A stretch of DNA of 64,000 bases from Ascochyta rabiei (Eukaryota; Ascomycota; Dothideomycetes; Pleosporales; Didymellaceae). The DNA lies in NCBI RefSeq assembly GCF_004011695.2, contig NC_082421.1, positions 558,001 to 622,000 on the forward strand. The letters run 5' to 3'. The notes under the pieces are model-generated. The model saw nothing but the letters and a program-made list of their open reading frames with translations. It made no database searches and was not told where the DNA came from. Shown here in pieces: positions 55,745-64,000 of this stretch (position 1 is its first letter; every line of letters starts with the position of its first letter). Position numbers and translations under genes: made by a program.

Positions 55745-56112
55745 CAAGTGCAGTGCTGGTCATGAGAGGGTTCCCATGCCAGCTGCAGCGCGGGTTGAAG
55801 CTCTCGATTGGGACGGTTGGAGATGGGCACGTGACAGGGGTGGTCATGGAGCTTGTGATTGGTCAAGCGGTGAGCGATCGTTGTGCACTTGAGATACGCG
55901 TTCCACACGTGATGTTGTTTGGGCTGTTGGCACGAGCAGCCGCCATGCGAGCAGCCACGGCGATGTGGTCTGGTGGATGCTCAAGAGGGAGTTGAGTCTT
56001 CCGTACGCTCTTGGTTCCAAAAGAGGCCGTGTTTCGCTGCAGTTAGACGCATCATCAAGCATCTGAGTGACACCTGCCACAGCTTCTGGAAGCGAGTGGA
56101 CTTGGTGCACGA

Positions 56113-56142
56113 TGCAGGCTGCAGGCTGCAGGCTGCAGGCTG
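56113..56142. repeat. GCAGGCT 7-bp repeat
   Basis: Four tandem GCAGGCT units. Confidence 0.9.
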
Positions 56143-56940
56143 CACAGGCGGTAGACAGATGGGCTTGACCATCACAGTGGCACACTATGGCAGCGAGGCT
56201 GATGGAGCGCGTCAGGAGGGAGCCGTTCGGAGGGTGGAGTCTTCACAAGGCCGAGTGTTTCTGGCTCGGGCATAGCTCACGGGACGATGGGGTTCAGCTG
56301 CGCAATTTACAATTTAACGGGTTTGTCAGCTCTGTGGACATAGACGGTAGCGTTTGTAGCAGGGACGCGAGCCTCGACGCCTCTCCACTGTCGTTGCTGC
56401 GTGCACCGATGCAGGCAGTCTAGCCAGTGTCTGCACGCAGGAGAAGTTAGAAGCGTGTCGAGCGCAGGCTATGCGGCGTTGGAGTGATGGACCGATGATG
56501 CACAGGAGTGCGCTTCTGGGCGCCAGGCAACGTCAGCGACAGCGGAGTGGGCAGCCACCCAAAGCAAGCGCTCGCGATGTGCAGGTGCAGAGGGCCGCGC
56601 GGTTGGCCGAGCTCCCAGCATGCCGGGCTTGGGAAGTGGCAGCAGCTGTGGAAACGGCGGGAGCATGGGCCCGTGCGTGTCAGCAGCAGCGGGCCACGGG
56701 CCAATGAGGGCGCCGCGGGACCTGATGAAGCCAGGCAGTGGCAGGCACCGTGGACTGCTTGCGTTGCCCTCTGACAAGCGCAACACCGAGACGGCCGGGC
56801 GCTACTCCTTGCTGTCCGTTGCCGTCCGCTGCTGCACCCACACAGCGACACAGTCGTACACAGCGAGCCCGCCGCCCAAGGACAGCCGGCGGCGGTGGTG
56901 GAATGCGTGTCGACCGGCTGTCCAAGGGCGAGAGCGCCGT

Positions 56941-57210
56941 AGGCAGGCAGGCAGGCAGGTAATCAAGCAGGCAGGCAGGTAGTCAAGCAGGCAGGCAGGT
57001 AGTCAAGCAGGCAGGCAGGCAGTCGAGCAGGCAGGCAGTCGAGCAGGCAGGCAGTCGAGCAGGCAGGCAGTCGAGCAGTCAAGCAGTCAAGCAGTCAGTC
57101 AAGCAGTCAGTCAAGCAGTCAGTCAAGCAGTCAGTCAAGCAGTCAGTCAAGCAGTCAGTCAAGCAGTCAGTCAAGCAGTCAAGCAGTCAAACAGTCAAGC
57201 AGCCAATGAG
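56941..57210. repeat. Compound microsatellite GGCA / AGTCAAGC / CAGTCAGTCAAG
   Basis: About 270 bp that begin as GGCA tetramers, pass through GCAGGCAGGTAGTCAA and GGCAGTCGAGCA units, and end as AGTCAGTCAAGC dodecamers. The gradual change of unit shows successive slippage and mutation within one array. Confidence 0.95.
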
Positions 57211-57454
57211 TCAATCCGTCCATCAATCAATCCAACGGGCCCAGGGGGAGACCCAACTGGCCCAACTGGCCCGACTGACCCAGCTAGACCAGCGAGGCCA
57301 GCGGATTCGATTCTGGCGTCCGGCAGGGCTATGCGCTAGCAGCTCCACTAGGCCCCATCGAGACGTCCGCTCGTCGTTCCCCCTTCACGCAGGCCCACAG
57401 CACCACGCCCACGCCTGCTCGCTCATCGCTCCCCAACCCACCCAAGTCAGTCCT

Positions 57455-57512
57455 TGTCGTCTGTCGTCTGTCGTCTGTCGCCTGTCGTCTGTCGCTCGCC
57501 GCCCGTCGCTCG
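57455..57512. repeat. CTGTCGT 7-bp repeat in the WSC gene 5' region
   Basis: About five CTGTCGT-like units shading into CGCTCGCC-type sequence. Confidence 0.85.
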
Positions 57513-58082
57513 ACCTCACATTCATTTCTGCTCTGCGTTTTGCTGCCTGTCCCTCGACCCTCCTTCTGCCACCACACTGCCGCCCCCCCTTCCTTCCTTT
57601 TGCTGCCGTCCAGTTCAAGGGGTAAATCCGAAACCTCGCCTCTTCATTCCGGCCCGTATCGTCAGCAACCCCAACACGCTGCGTTTCGACTTGGGCAATC
57701 GAGGGCATCGTCGAGCGAGTCCACTGCATCGCCGCTGTCCACTGCGCCTGGCTTCCCTGCGACTCGACGACGTTGGATCGAGGCCACAGCCAACCAACCC
57801 GCTCTACCCCATACCCTGCCACACCCACCCTCTCCGTCCTTCACCCGCCACGAGCCGCCTGCTCGTCCATCCACCTCGCCCATCCGGACGGCCCCGTTGC
57901 GTGCAAGTCGTCTGAACGGCATCGCCCTCGGCCTGTGCCCAGCTGAAGGTCCGGCCTCACTGCCTGCGTGCTCGACGACCACATCGCTGACGCCTCCTGC
58001 AGTCTGTACGAGTCGCTCGTCTACTGCGACCCACGGCAAACCTCGCCTCGCCTGACCGACCTCTCCCCGCTCCGCCTACACC

Positions 58083-59052
58083 ATGGTCTCCTTCACTCTC
58101 ACATCCGCCTTGGTCCTCGCCGCCACCCTGATGATGGCATCCGCCCAGGAAACAAGCTCCGACCCCTTCTGGGGCACCGTGACAACACCTTCCGCCATTG
58201 CTTCGCCGACAACCACCATAGCCGCCAACGCCATGGAGACGATCGGCTGCTTCGAGACCGGCACACCTCTGTCCAACTACGGCTTCTACGAGTACCAGAG
58301 CCCTGGTAACTGCCAGTTTGTGTGCCTCCAATACGGGAAGAACGTTCTCGGTCTGTCCAACGGTGTCGATTGCTGGTGCGGAGACCAGATCCCCGCACTG
58401 GATTGGCAGGTCAACAACAGCACCTGCGCTACAACATGTGGAGGAACCGATAAAGAGCTGTGTGAGTGAATGAACGCCTGACCCCATCTGCCCTGCTCGT
58501 GGAACTGACTCTTGACAGGCGGTGGAGCCAACAAGCTCTGGGTCATGCTTACCGGAAACACACGCAACAAAGTCGGGTACTTTTCCATCCCTGCAGACTC
58601 CTCATCGTCAGCAAAGACGTCATCGACTGCAGCATCCACCTCATCCGCTACCACCGCCTCCCCCTCCCCCTCCCCATCCAAGACGGCCTCCACCAACTCG
58701 GACAGCAAGCCGAACACGGCCGGTATCGCCGCAGGAGTAGTCGTCGGTGTCGTCGGCCTTGCTGCCATTATCGGTGGCGTCTGGTTTTTCCTGCGACGCA
58801 GACGTCAGCACCAGGCCGAGGAGGACTACCGTCGCAACGCAGCCGGCGTCAACGACTTCATCAACGGAGGCAAGACCGGTGCCTCCTCCCTAAACGATTC
58901 ACGCATCGACCCCAGCTTCATGGACCGAAGGCAGAGCAACGGGAGCATCGCAGACAACGAAGACTACTCGAGGAGGATATTGAAGGTATGCCGTGATGCT
59001 GATGGAGAATCAAGCGTCCATGCTAACCCACACTTAGGTCACCAATGTATGA
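58083..59052 (+). CDS. WSC-domain transmembrane protein, probable wall-stress sensor
   Basis: Probable plasma-membrane sensor of the cell-wall integrity pathway upstream of Rho1/PKC. I model 286 aa in three exons: 58083-58461, 58519-58985 and 59038-59052. Signal peptide MVSFTLTSALVLAATLMMASA. A WSC domain with paired Cys follows (IGCFETGTPLSNYGFYEYQS, CQFVCLQYGKNV, DCWCGDQIP, CATTCGGTDKELCGG). Then come a Ser/Thr stalk, one membrane helix (AAGVVVGVVGLAAIIGGVWF), an RRRR stop-transfer and a cytosolic tail (NDFINGGKTGASSL, DYSRRILKVTN). The last exon has only five codons including the stop; an alternative frame over the same DNA would read MYERNDDGTWQPHPIN, so the 3' end needs cDNA. Context with FKS1, GH72 and Gpi1 fits a wall role. 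Confidence 0.88.
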
Positions 59053-60026
59053 GCGCAATGACGATGGCACCTGGCAACCTCACCCCATCAACTTGATGCC
59101 GCCAGCACGCATCTCCTTTCATGATTGAATTGGAGTTTTCCTTGATGAACACCTCAATACCCCGATACCACCTCGCTAATCCTCACTCCCTTCTCATCTG
59201 TCCCGCACCAACGGTGCGCGACCATGCATGACGACGAGAGCAAGAAACCAATTTTGCGTTTGAGCTTTGAGGCGGGCATATCCTGTTCCCAACACTGGCT
59301 AGGACTTCTCCTCTGTTATATATCTCCGAGCTTTTCGAACCACATCTGGCGTCACGGGAGTTAGATTATGGACAATCAAATGGGCGATACAGTATCTTAG
59401 CGGCATCACGATTCGTATCTCTTTTTTTTCTCTTCATTACATCTCGGACAGTAGTTTTGTCCACGTCACTCTCTACTTTGCTCTACCTTATATACTGCTA
59501 CCTCTTAGGTTCCTACTCTACCCCGAACCGTCTACTTCAATCTAGTGTCTCTCCCCGTATCCTCCCGGCTTTCCTCGTTCAACACCTCTCAAAAGTCCTT
59601 TTCTGTAGCGTTTGTAGCGGCAATGAAATACTTAGCAAAATCTCTGAACCAGCAACAACACTCATCTCTACGAAAGGTCCATCACCGCCATGCCAAAATT
59701 GAACACAAGGCACGCGAGCAAGCCACTCCAGCCCGTTAATTACATAGACAGCCCCGCCCCGCTATCAACGAGTCGTCTTGCCTTGCCTTGTTCTGCACAA
59801 GCCGAACCTGACCGGAGACTGGATGGATCAGCAGCGAACGTGGAGGCGGCTGCGTGCGATCAGCACAATACGGTGCACGATGGCATGATGACACGGTGGA
59901 AACATCAAGACTCTCGCTCTCACTCTCACACAAGCACACGAGCACACACACGTCGACCACCTGGAGGACCGACGGACTGCACGCCCTCGTCCCATATTTT
60001 ATGCATCCATTCATTACCCATCCCTA

Positions 60027-60060
60027 CCACGCACGCACGCACGCACGCACGCACGCACAC
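60027..60060. repeat. (CACG)n microsatellite
   Basis: About eight tandem CACG/GCAC tetramers. Confidence 0.93.
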
Positions 60061-60242
60061 AAGCACGCATCCGCACCGTGCCCAATCGTACAAAACCCAC
60101 CGCCGCCGCCATCGGTCGGTGCGAAGCATGTCCTACCCCTGCCCTTGCCCCTGCCCCCTGGCCCCCTGCCGCCAAGACTCCCATCATCGTGGCGCGCTTT
60201 CGTCTCGGTGCCGCCTGGCGGGACGTGGTGTGGCTGGTGCCA

Positions 60243-60278
60243 CGCGTGTGCGTGTGCGTGTGCGTGTGCGTGTTCGTG
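60243..60278. repeat. (GTGTGC)n microsatellite
   Basis: About five tandem GTGTGC hexamers with one terminal variant. Confidence 0.93.
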
Positions 60279-60633
60279 CGTCGGGGGTGACGAGAGGGAA
60301 ATGAGGATTTTCGCGGCGAGGCGCAGCACAGTGCAGCGGCGGTGGAGCGGAGGGGGGAGGTCTGCTGAGACGGGTTGCTGGGACTTGCACGATCCGATGG
60401 TGATGTCGAGCAGTCGTGAGGTTTAGAAAGAGTGCTTACACAACACGAGGTGATACCCGCTGTGTACGGGTCTCGTCAAAGCATGGCCGCTTGGCTCATG
60501 TACAATTAGTCTGCTCTTCTGGTTTTGAATCGTAGTGGTAGAAGGTCAAGCTGGTGGTCACTGGATAGTCTGTACCTTGCACAGGGTACGCAGTTGTTGG
60601 CTTTGATTCATGTAATGCATTGAGCTCTACGTG

Positions 60634-62975
60634 TTACTTAGCAGCTCTCCTTCTCCGTCCATTGATCACTCCTTCGAACGAGGGCATCCGAGCATGCCCG
60701 TTAGGCCTGTGCGAGGATTTGACATCCCGCTCCGTGAGCTGCTTCCAAAGCTCGCCGATACTGACTCGATCGGCCGGAAGCATGCTGTACTGCAAACTAT
60801 ACAGATTTCTCCGATGGATGGGTGGCACAAATTGGCCAGATGCCAGGCTGAGGAAAACGCTCGGCGAGAAGTAATGCTTCCGTATGCGGTTACCAAGCTC
60901 GAAGTAAGACTGGAACATGGCGCCGAGGGGTAGAGGGACAGACTGTGGTGGGCCGTTAGTAAAACAGGTAAGACGTGCTTTTGGATCCTGTATACCTTGA
61001 GGCGAATGTAGGCGATCGGTGCTGGGTCAAGCTCGTCTCTGAGATGCGACTTGCTATCCGTTGAGCCTTGCAACTCGAAGCATATGCCACCTTGGAGGCC
61101 GTTAGTGACGTTTTATTTGGGAAAAAGCACGCGCAACCTACCTGGCAGTCGTCGCGAATCTTTGAGCCTGAGCATGACCGCGAAGAGAGGAAAGTGGTTC
61201 AGACATGCTAACCCAATCTCAAGCCCAGCCTTCAGCGCGATGACAGCCACCCTTGCACTTGCGAACGTCAAGTAGAAGACGAACACTGTCGGCAGCAAGA
61301 AAAACTGCAGTGTGAAGAGTATTGTACCCAACAGTAGCTGGTCTAGGTCGTAGTCGCAGGAATCGATTCGGTTTCGAAGGATGTTGCGCTTCTTGCCACG
61401 GAAGAGGTGGAAGAGAGAGATGATGATGGTCAGCTGCCAGTGGAAGATGCGAGCGGAGGCGATGTAGAAAGAATAAATGTGTAGCGTCAACAAAGACACG
61501 ATGTCCGAGAAGAGCGAAATAGGCATCGTAGCACCAGCAAAGGCCGAATAGCCAATGATCTGGATTAGGGCCGGCAGATGGGGTCGCAGTATGGACATGA
61601 TTCCTACAGATGTCAGCTTTGACCAAGTGTTGCACACAAAGAGACGTGCGCGTACCAGCCCAGTATTCGATGACCCAAAGAAACAGGTCGCCCAGGAAAG
61701 CTGCAAGCTCGGTGTTGAGCTTCAGACCTCCCGGTGGTGGCCAACCTGTGAGCCAGGAGATCATACGTCGCAGACCTTCAATTGACCAAGCACTGAAGAT
61801 GGTGTCGACCTGTGCGGCGACGAACGAAGAATTCTCGATGATATAGGAACCCAGAGCAATGCCCATGATGACATCGTTGGCGACTAGCCACAGGCTGTTG
61901 TAGAAACGAATGTACTCCGGGTGACTGTTCGTGATGCTTCCCCAGCTAGCCTTCCTCTTGCGCAGCGTGAGATACTGGATCGGCCAGTAGCAGAACTGCT
62001 GTAATCGTATGTCGATCTGCTGCGCTGTCGCAGATATGTCTTTCAACGCAGGCGAGTCAGGTGACAGCCGCCAGTCGAGGACACGCAAGATGTACTCGCC
62101 CGCTATGCGGTGAGCCATCAAGCCGAGGACGAAGAGCTGTGCGGCTATGGGCCATAACCAGACCGTCAAGAAGTACCATAAGCTAGCGTAGATGTAGTCC
62201 CGCAGATTGTTCGCTGACTCGACGACTCGCTCGCTGACGCTCAAGGCACGTTTCATGCGCCTGCCGATCATGCCGATGTTCTGCTGCAGAAGCGCATCCA
62301 GCTCAGAAGAACAGTTCACCTGCTCAATGAGAGTGGGCAACGCGGCCTCTTTCGGAGTAGGTGGGTGTGCGACTACTTTGTGCAACTTCAGCTTCTCGAC
62401 GAGCATTGCCTTCTTCCTCTTCCGTTGTTCTTCCTCAGCTTCATGCTTCTCAAAAGCCATGTCCCATTTCTCGCTGATGCTCTTGTCTCCCAGAGCAAGT
62501 GCGATTGGCGTCAACGAGAGGTACTGCATGCGCATTGGGTCTGGTCGGTCGTAGACAACGATTTGTATGGTCGACAGCATGTCGGCAGGGCAGTACCATC
62601 GCGGCAGGCGGTTCGACGGATCGGTGTACGCAGAGAGGAGGTTCTTGTGGACATGCTCCGCTGGTGCCTTGGGGTTGACCTCACCCAGGACACGCAGAGA
62701 GGTGTGTCCACATCGCGCAAGCAGCTCTTTGATGTCGTGCGGGCTATGTCGTAGCAGAGTGCCTACTACCAGCGCGTTCTCGACATTGCGAAGCTAGACA
62801 CCGTGAGCGGTGCATCTTCCCCGAACGCTCACATACCCACCTCGACTTCTTGTAGGATGGAGACGACAAAGACATCCAATTCCGAGTTTCTGAACCCTAC
62901 CAGGACGCCAGATTGAGGTCCGTTCGGTGCGTCTGATGGCCAGAATATGCGCATCAGCCCATTGTGTGCGCCCAT
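60634..62975 (-). CDS. GPI1: GPI-GlcNAc transferase complex subunit Gpi1/PIG-Q
   Basis: Membrane subunit of the ER complex (Gpi3, Gpi1, Gpi2, Gpi15, Gpi19) that adds GlcNAc to phosphatidylinositol, the first step of GPI-anchor synthesis. I model 712 aa in five exons: 62975-62841, 62793-61656, 61603-61142, 61090-60996 and 60942-60634; all in frame. The N-terminal third is soluble (MRIFWPSDAPNGPQSGVLVG, LPRWYCPADMLSTIQIVVYD). A charged helical linker is followed by several membrane segments. The Gpi1 signature region is ASLWYFLTVWLWPIAAQLFV, LDWRLSPDSPALKDISATAQ and RFYNSLWLVANDVIMGIALG, ending with SLFHLFRGKKRNILRNRIDS and CDYDLDQLLLGTILFTLQFF. It supplies anchors for the GPI proteins elsewhere in this window. 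Confidence 0.93.
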
Positions 62976-63079
62976 GTCACCATTCTGCTACCCCACTAGA
63001 ACGACCCTCGACGTTTGAGCTGCTCGCGCGCAGAGATGCCGCCAGTACCGACTCGTGGATGCTGCGTCGGTTAGCCCCA

Positions 63080-63325
63080 TTATTCCCTGCGTTCATTTGA
63101 GGTCGAACCGACCAGGTCTGTCTCTTCGGTTGCCAGGCGTGCGAAAGGCAGTGCAAGCAGGAAGAAGAACAACGACAGGATCGCAAAGCCCTTTGCAGCT
63201 CTGGTGACAACTCCGTGGTCCCAAGCAAAGATTGCTAATTCGTAGAAGCGAGTAGTGAGGTCCCAGCGTGCAGTCGAGTATCCTGCGACGAAGATTCCGA
63301 GCGTAACAATGGAGAATGCGTGCAT
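63080..63325 (-). CDS. Small membrane protein, unknown function
   Basis: An 81-aa frame from the ATG at 63325 with two hydrophobic segments (FSIVTLGIFVAGYSTA and GFAILSLFFFLLALPFARLA) around a short loop ending AWDHGVVTRAAK. It looks like a genuine small fungal membrane protein, but I cannot name it. It lies 104 bp downstream in genome order from the GPI1 start, on the same strand. The ATG directly follows CTGTAG, which could be an intron acceptor, so an upstream exon is possible (a frame beginning MSQTVRYAATPLRRYPF lies near 63511). Confidence 0.5.
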   Translation of the reverse strand: MHAFSIVTLGIFVAGYSTARWDLTTRFYELAIFAWDHGVVTRAAKGFAILSLFFFLLALPFARLATEETDLVGSTSNERRE

Positions 63326-63837
63326 CTACAGCTGCTGCAACGGCATGCCAAGCCCGGTGGAAGTGGCAGTCTCAAGCTTCAATTCTGATATGCTGGCAAT
63401 GTCGCAAACCTGTCAGCTTGGTCAAACATGCGCGCCGAGAGAGAGCTATGCACTGCGTAGAAAGGGGTAGCGGCGTAGCGGCGTGGCGGCGTAGCGCACT
63501 GTTTGGCTCATAGCGTTGTCATTATCGATCAGGTGTACATACCAGACGCGTGTGTGGAAAGCGCGACTGGGGGGAGCTTCGGCCAATCAACGCCTGCGTC
63601 ACCGCAGACCACTAGCCTTCACCATCACTCCTTCTGCCACACATGGCGCTGTTGCAGCCCTCCAAAAATAGCTGCAATTGATTGCTTTGATGACCCTCGC
63701 AATGGCTGTTTGCCATGTGCCGCACACTTTTACCTGAACGCCCACCAGTCGACCCTAGACATCTCCACCTTCTGCCACCGCACTCATCCTGCGTACGCGA
63801 TCTTGTCTTGTCCTCTCCGCCATCCTACTCAGACGCA
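63326..63837. promoter_or_regulatory. Divergent promoter region at right edge
   Basis: About 510 bp between the small minus-strand gene and the plus-strand gene that leaves the window. C/T-rich sequence precedes the ATG at 63838. Confidence 0.35.
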
Positions 63838-64000
63838 ATGGCCGCTCACACGATATCTGGTACTATGTTACAAGACAAGAGCTCCGTGCCAGATGCAGGC
63901 AAGAATACCAGTCACGATGAACCAACAGCTTCACCGACCACCAACAGATCCGCCAGTAAACCAGAGCAGTCTGGCGAAGTACTCGGCGATGAGGTTGTTG
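63838..64000 (+). CDS. Start of a gene truncated by the window edge
   Basis: An open frame of 54 codons starts at the ATG at 63838 (MAAHTISGTMLQDKSSVPDA) and runs off the window. It is polar and rich in Ser, Thr, Pro and Asp, so it looks like a disordered N-terminus. The sequence upstream is C/T-rich like other start sites here. Function cannot be inferred. Confidence 0.5.
   Translation, partial: MAAHTISGTMLQDKSSVPDAGKNTSHDEPTASPTTNRSASKPEQSGEVLGDEVV

Larger units (their letters stand above)
55745..58082. other. Gene-free divergent region rich in simple repeats
   Basis: About 2.3 kb upstream of both the helical-protein gene and the WSC gene. It contains GCAGGCT repeats (56113-56142), a long GGCA/CAGTCAAG array (56941-57210) and CTGTCGT repeats (57455-57512). 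C/T-rich leader sequence precedes the WSC start. Open frames here are repeat-driven and not called. Confidence 0.55.
59053..60633. other. Intergenic, convergent 3' flanks with microsatellites
   Basis: About 1.6 kb between the WSC gene and GPI1, which converge. It contains a CACG tetramer run (60027-60060) and a GTGTGC run (60243-60278). Repeat-driven open frames are present but no gene is supported. Confidence 0.5.

Noticed and set aside
57454..58055. Long plus-strand frames before the WSC gene
   Set aside because: They lie in C/T-rich leader sequence lacking stops by composition and end before or overlap the true start at 58083.
59690..60304. A 204-codon plus-strand frame
   Set aside because: Driven by CACG and GTGTGC microsatellites and low-complexity sequence, with no conserved features.
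1..64000. Search for tRNA, rRNA, CRISPR arrays, transposases and secondary-metabolite core enzymes
   Set aside because: No cloverleaf with A and B boxes, no rRNA-like sequence, no spaced direct-repeat array, and no transposase, reverse transcriptase, PKS or NRPS motifs were seen by eye. A tRNAscan or HMM run could still find something small.

Overview
The window reads as nuclear DNA of a filamentous ascomycete (Pezizomycotina; Dothideomycetes is my guess, on gene style only). It is gene-dense on both strands. Introns are short, mostly 45-110 nt, with GT-AG ends and CTAAC/CTGAC branch-like motifs. The gene set includes FKS1-type glucan synthase, GH72 glucanosyltransferase, a WSC-domain protein, FluG, an RNA-silencing RdRP and mitochondrial ClpP (a gene that budding yeast lacks). 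I see no tRNA, rRNA, transposase, CRISPR array or bacterial-type operon. I modelled 25 genes by joining exons by hand. The last is cut by the window edge, and one has an unresolved 5' end.

Layout. 0.6-4.0 kb: two divergent Ser/Thr-rich GPI-anchored wall proteins. 4.9-12.6 kb, minus strand: hexokinase, an Mpv17/PMP22 membrane protein and the deubiquitinase Ubp2. 13.1-20.98 kb: complex I subunit NDUFA11-like, tubulin cofactor C, a GNAT acetyltransferase, the cohesin acetyltransferase Eco1 and a proline-rich protein. 21.5-28.2 kb: a mitochondrial protein divergent from ClpP, then a seven-exon RdRP. 28.4-36.7 kb, minus strand: DNA ligase I, an unrecognised spliced gene, a four-TM membrane protein and serine palmitoyltransferase subunit LCB1. 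37.2-48.2 kb: FKS1 and a GH72 gene head to head across 3.4 kb. 48.2-49.9 kb: a repeat island with a 194-bp tandem array. 49.9-55.7 kb: FluG and a mitochondrial helical protein. 58.1-64 kb: a WSC-domain membrane protein, Gpi1, a small membrane protein and the start of a further gene.

Themes. Wall construction recurs: FKS1 makes beta-1,3-glucan, the GH72 enzyme remodels it, the WSC protein probably senses wall stress, Gpi1 acts in the first step of GPI-anchor synthesis, and at least three products here carry GPI signals. LCB1 supplies sphingolipids. A second group is tied to DNA replication: Eco1 has a perfect MluI cell-cycle box just upstream, and LIG1 has a cluster of half-sites. I found no clearly new multi-gene system. 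The most unusual items are the unrecognised spliced gene at 31.5-32.6 kb, hairpin-forming repeats at 21.0-21.3 kb, the 194-bp array, very short exons in RdRP and ECO1, and a ubiquitin-binding-like helix in DNA ligase I.
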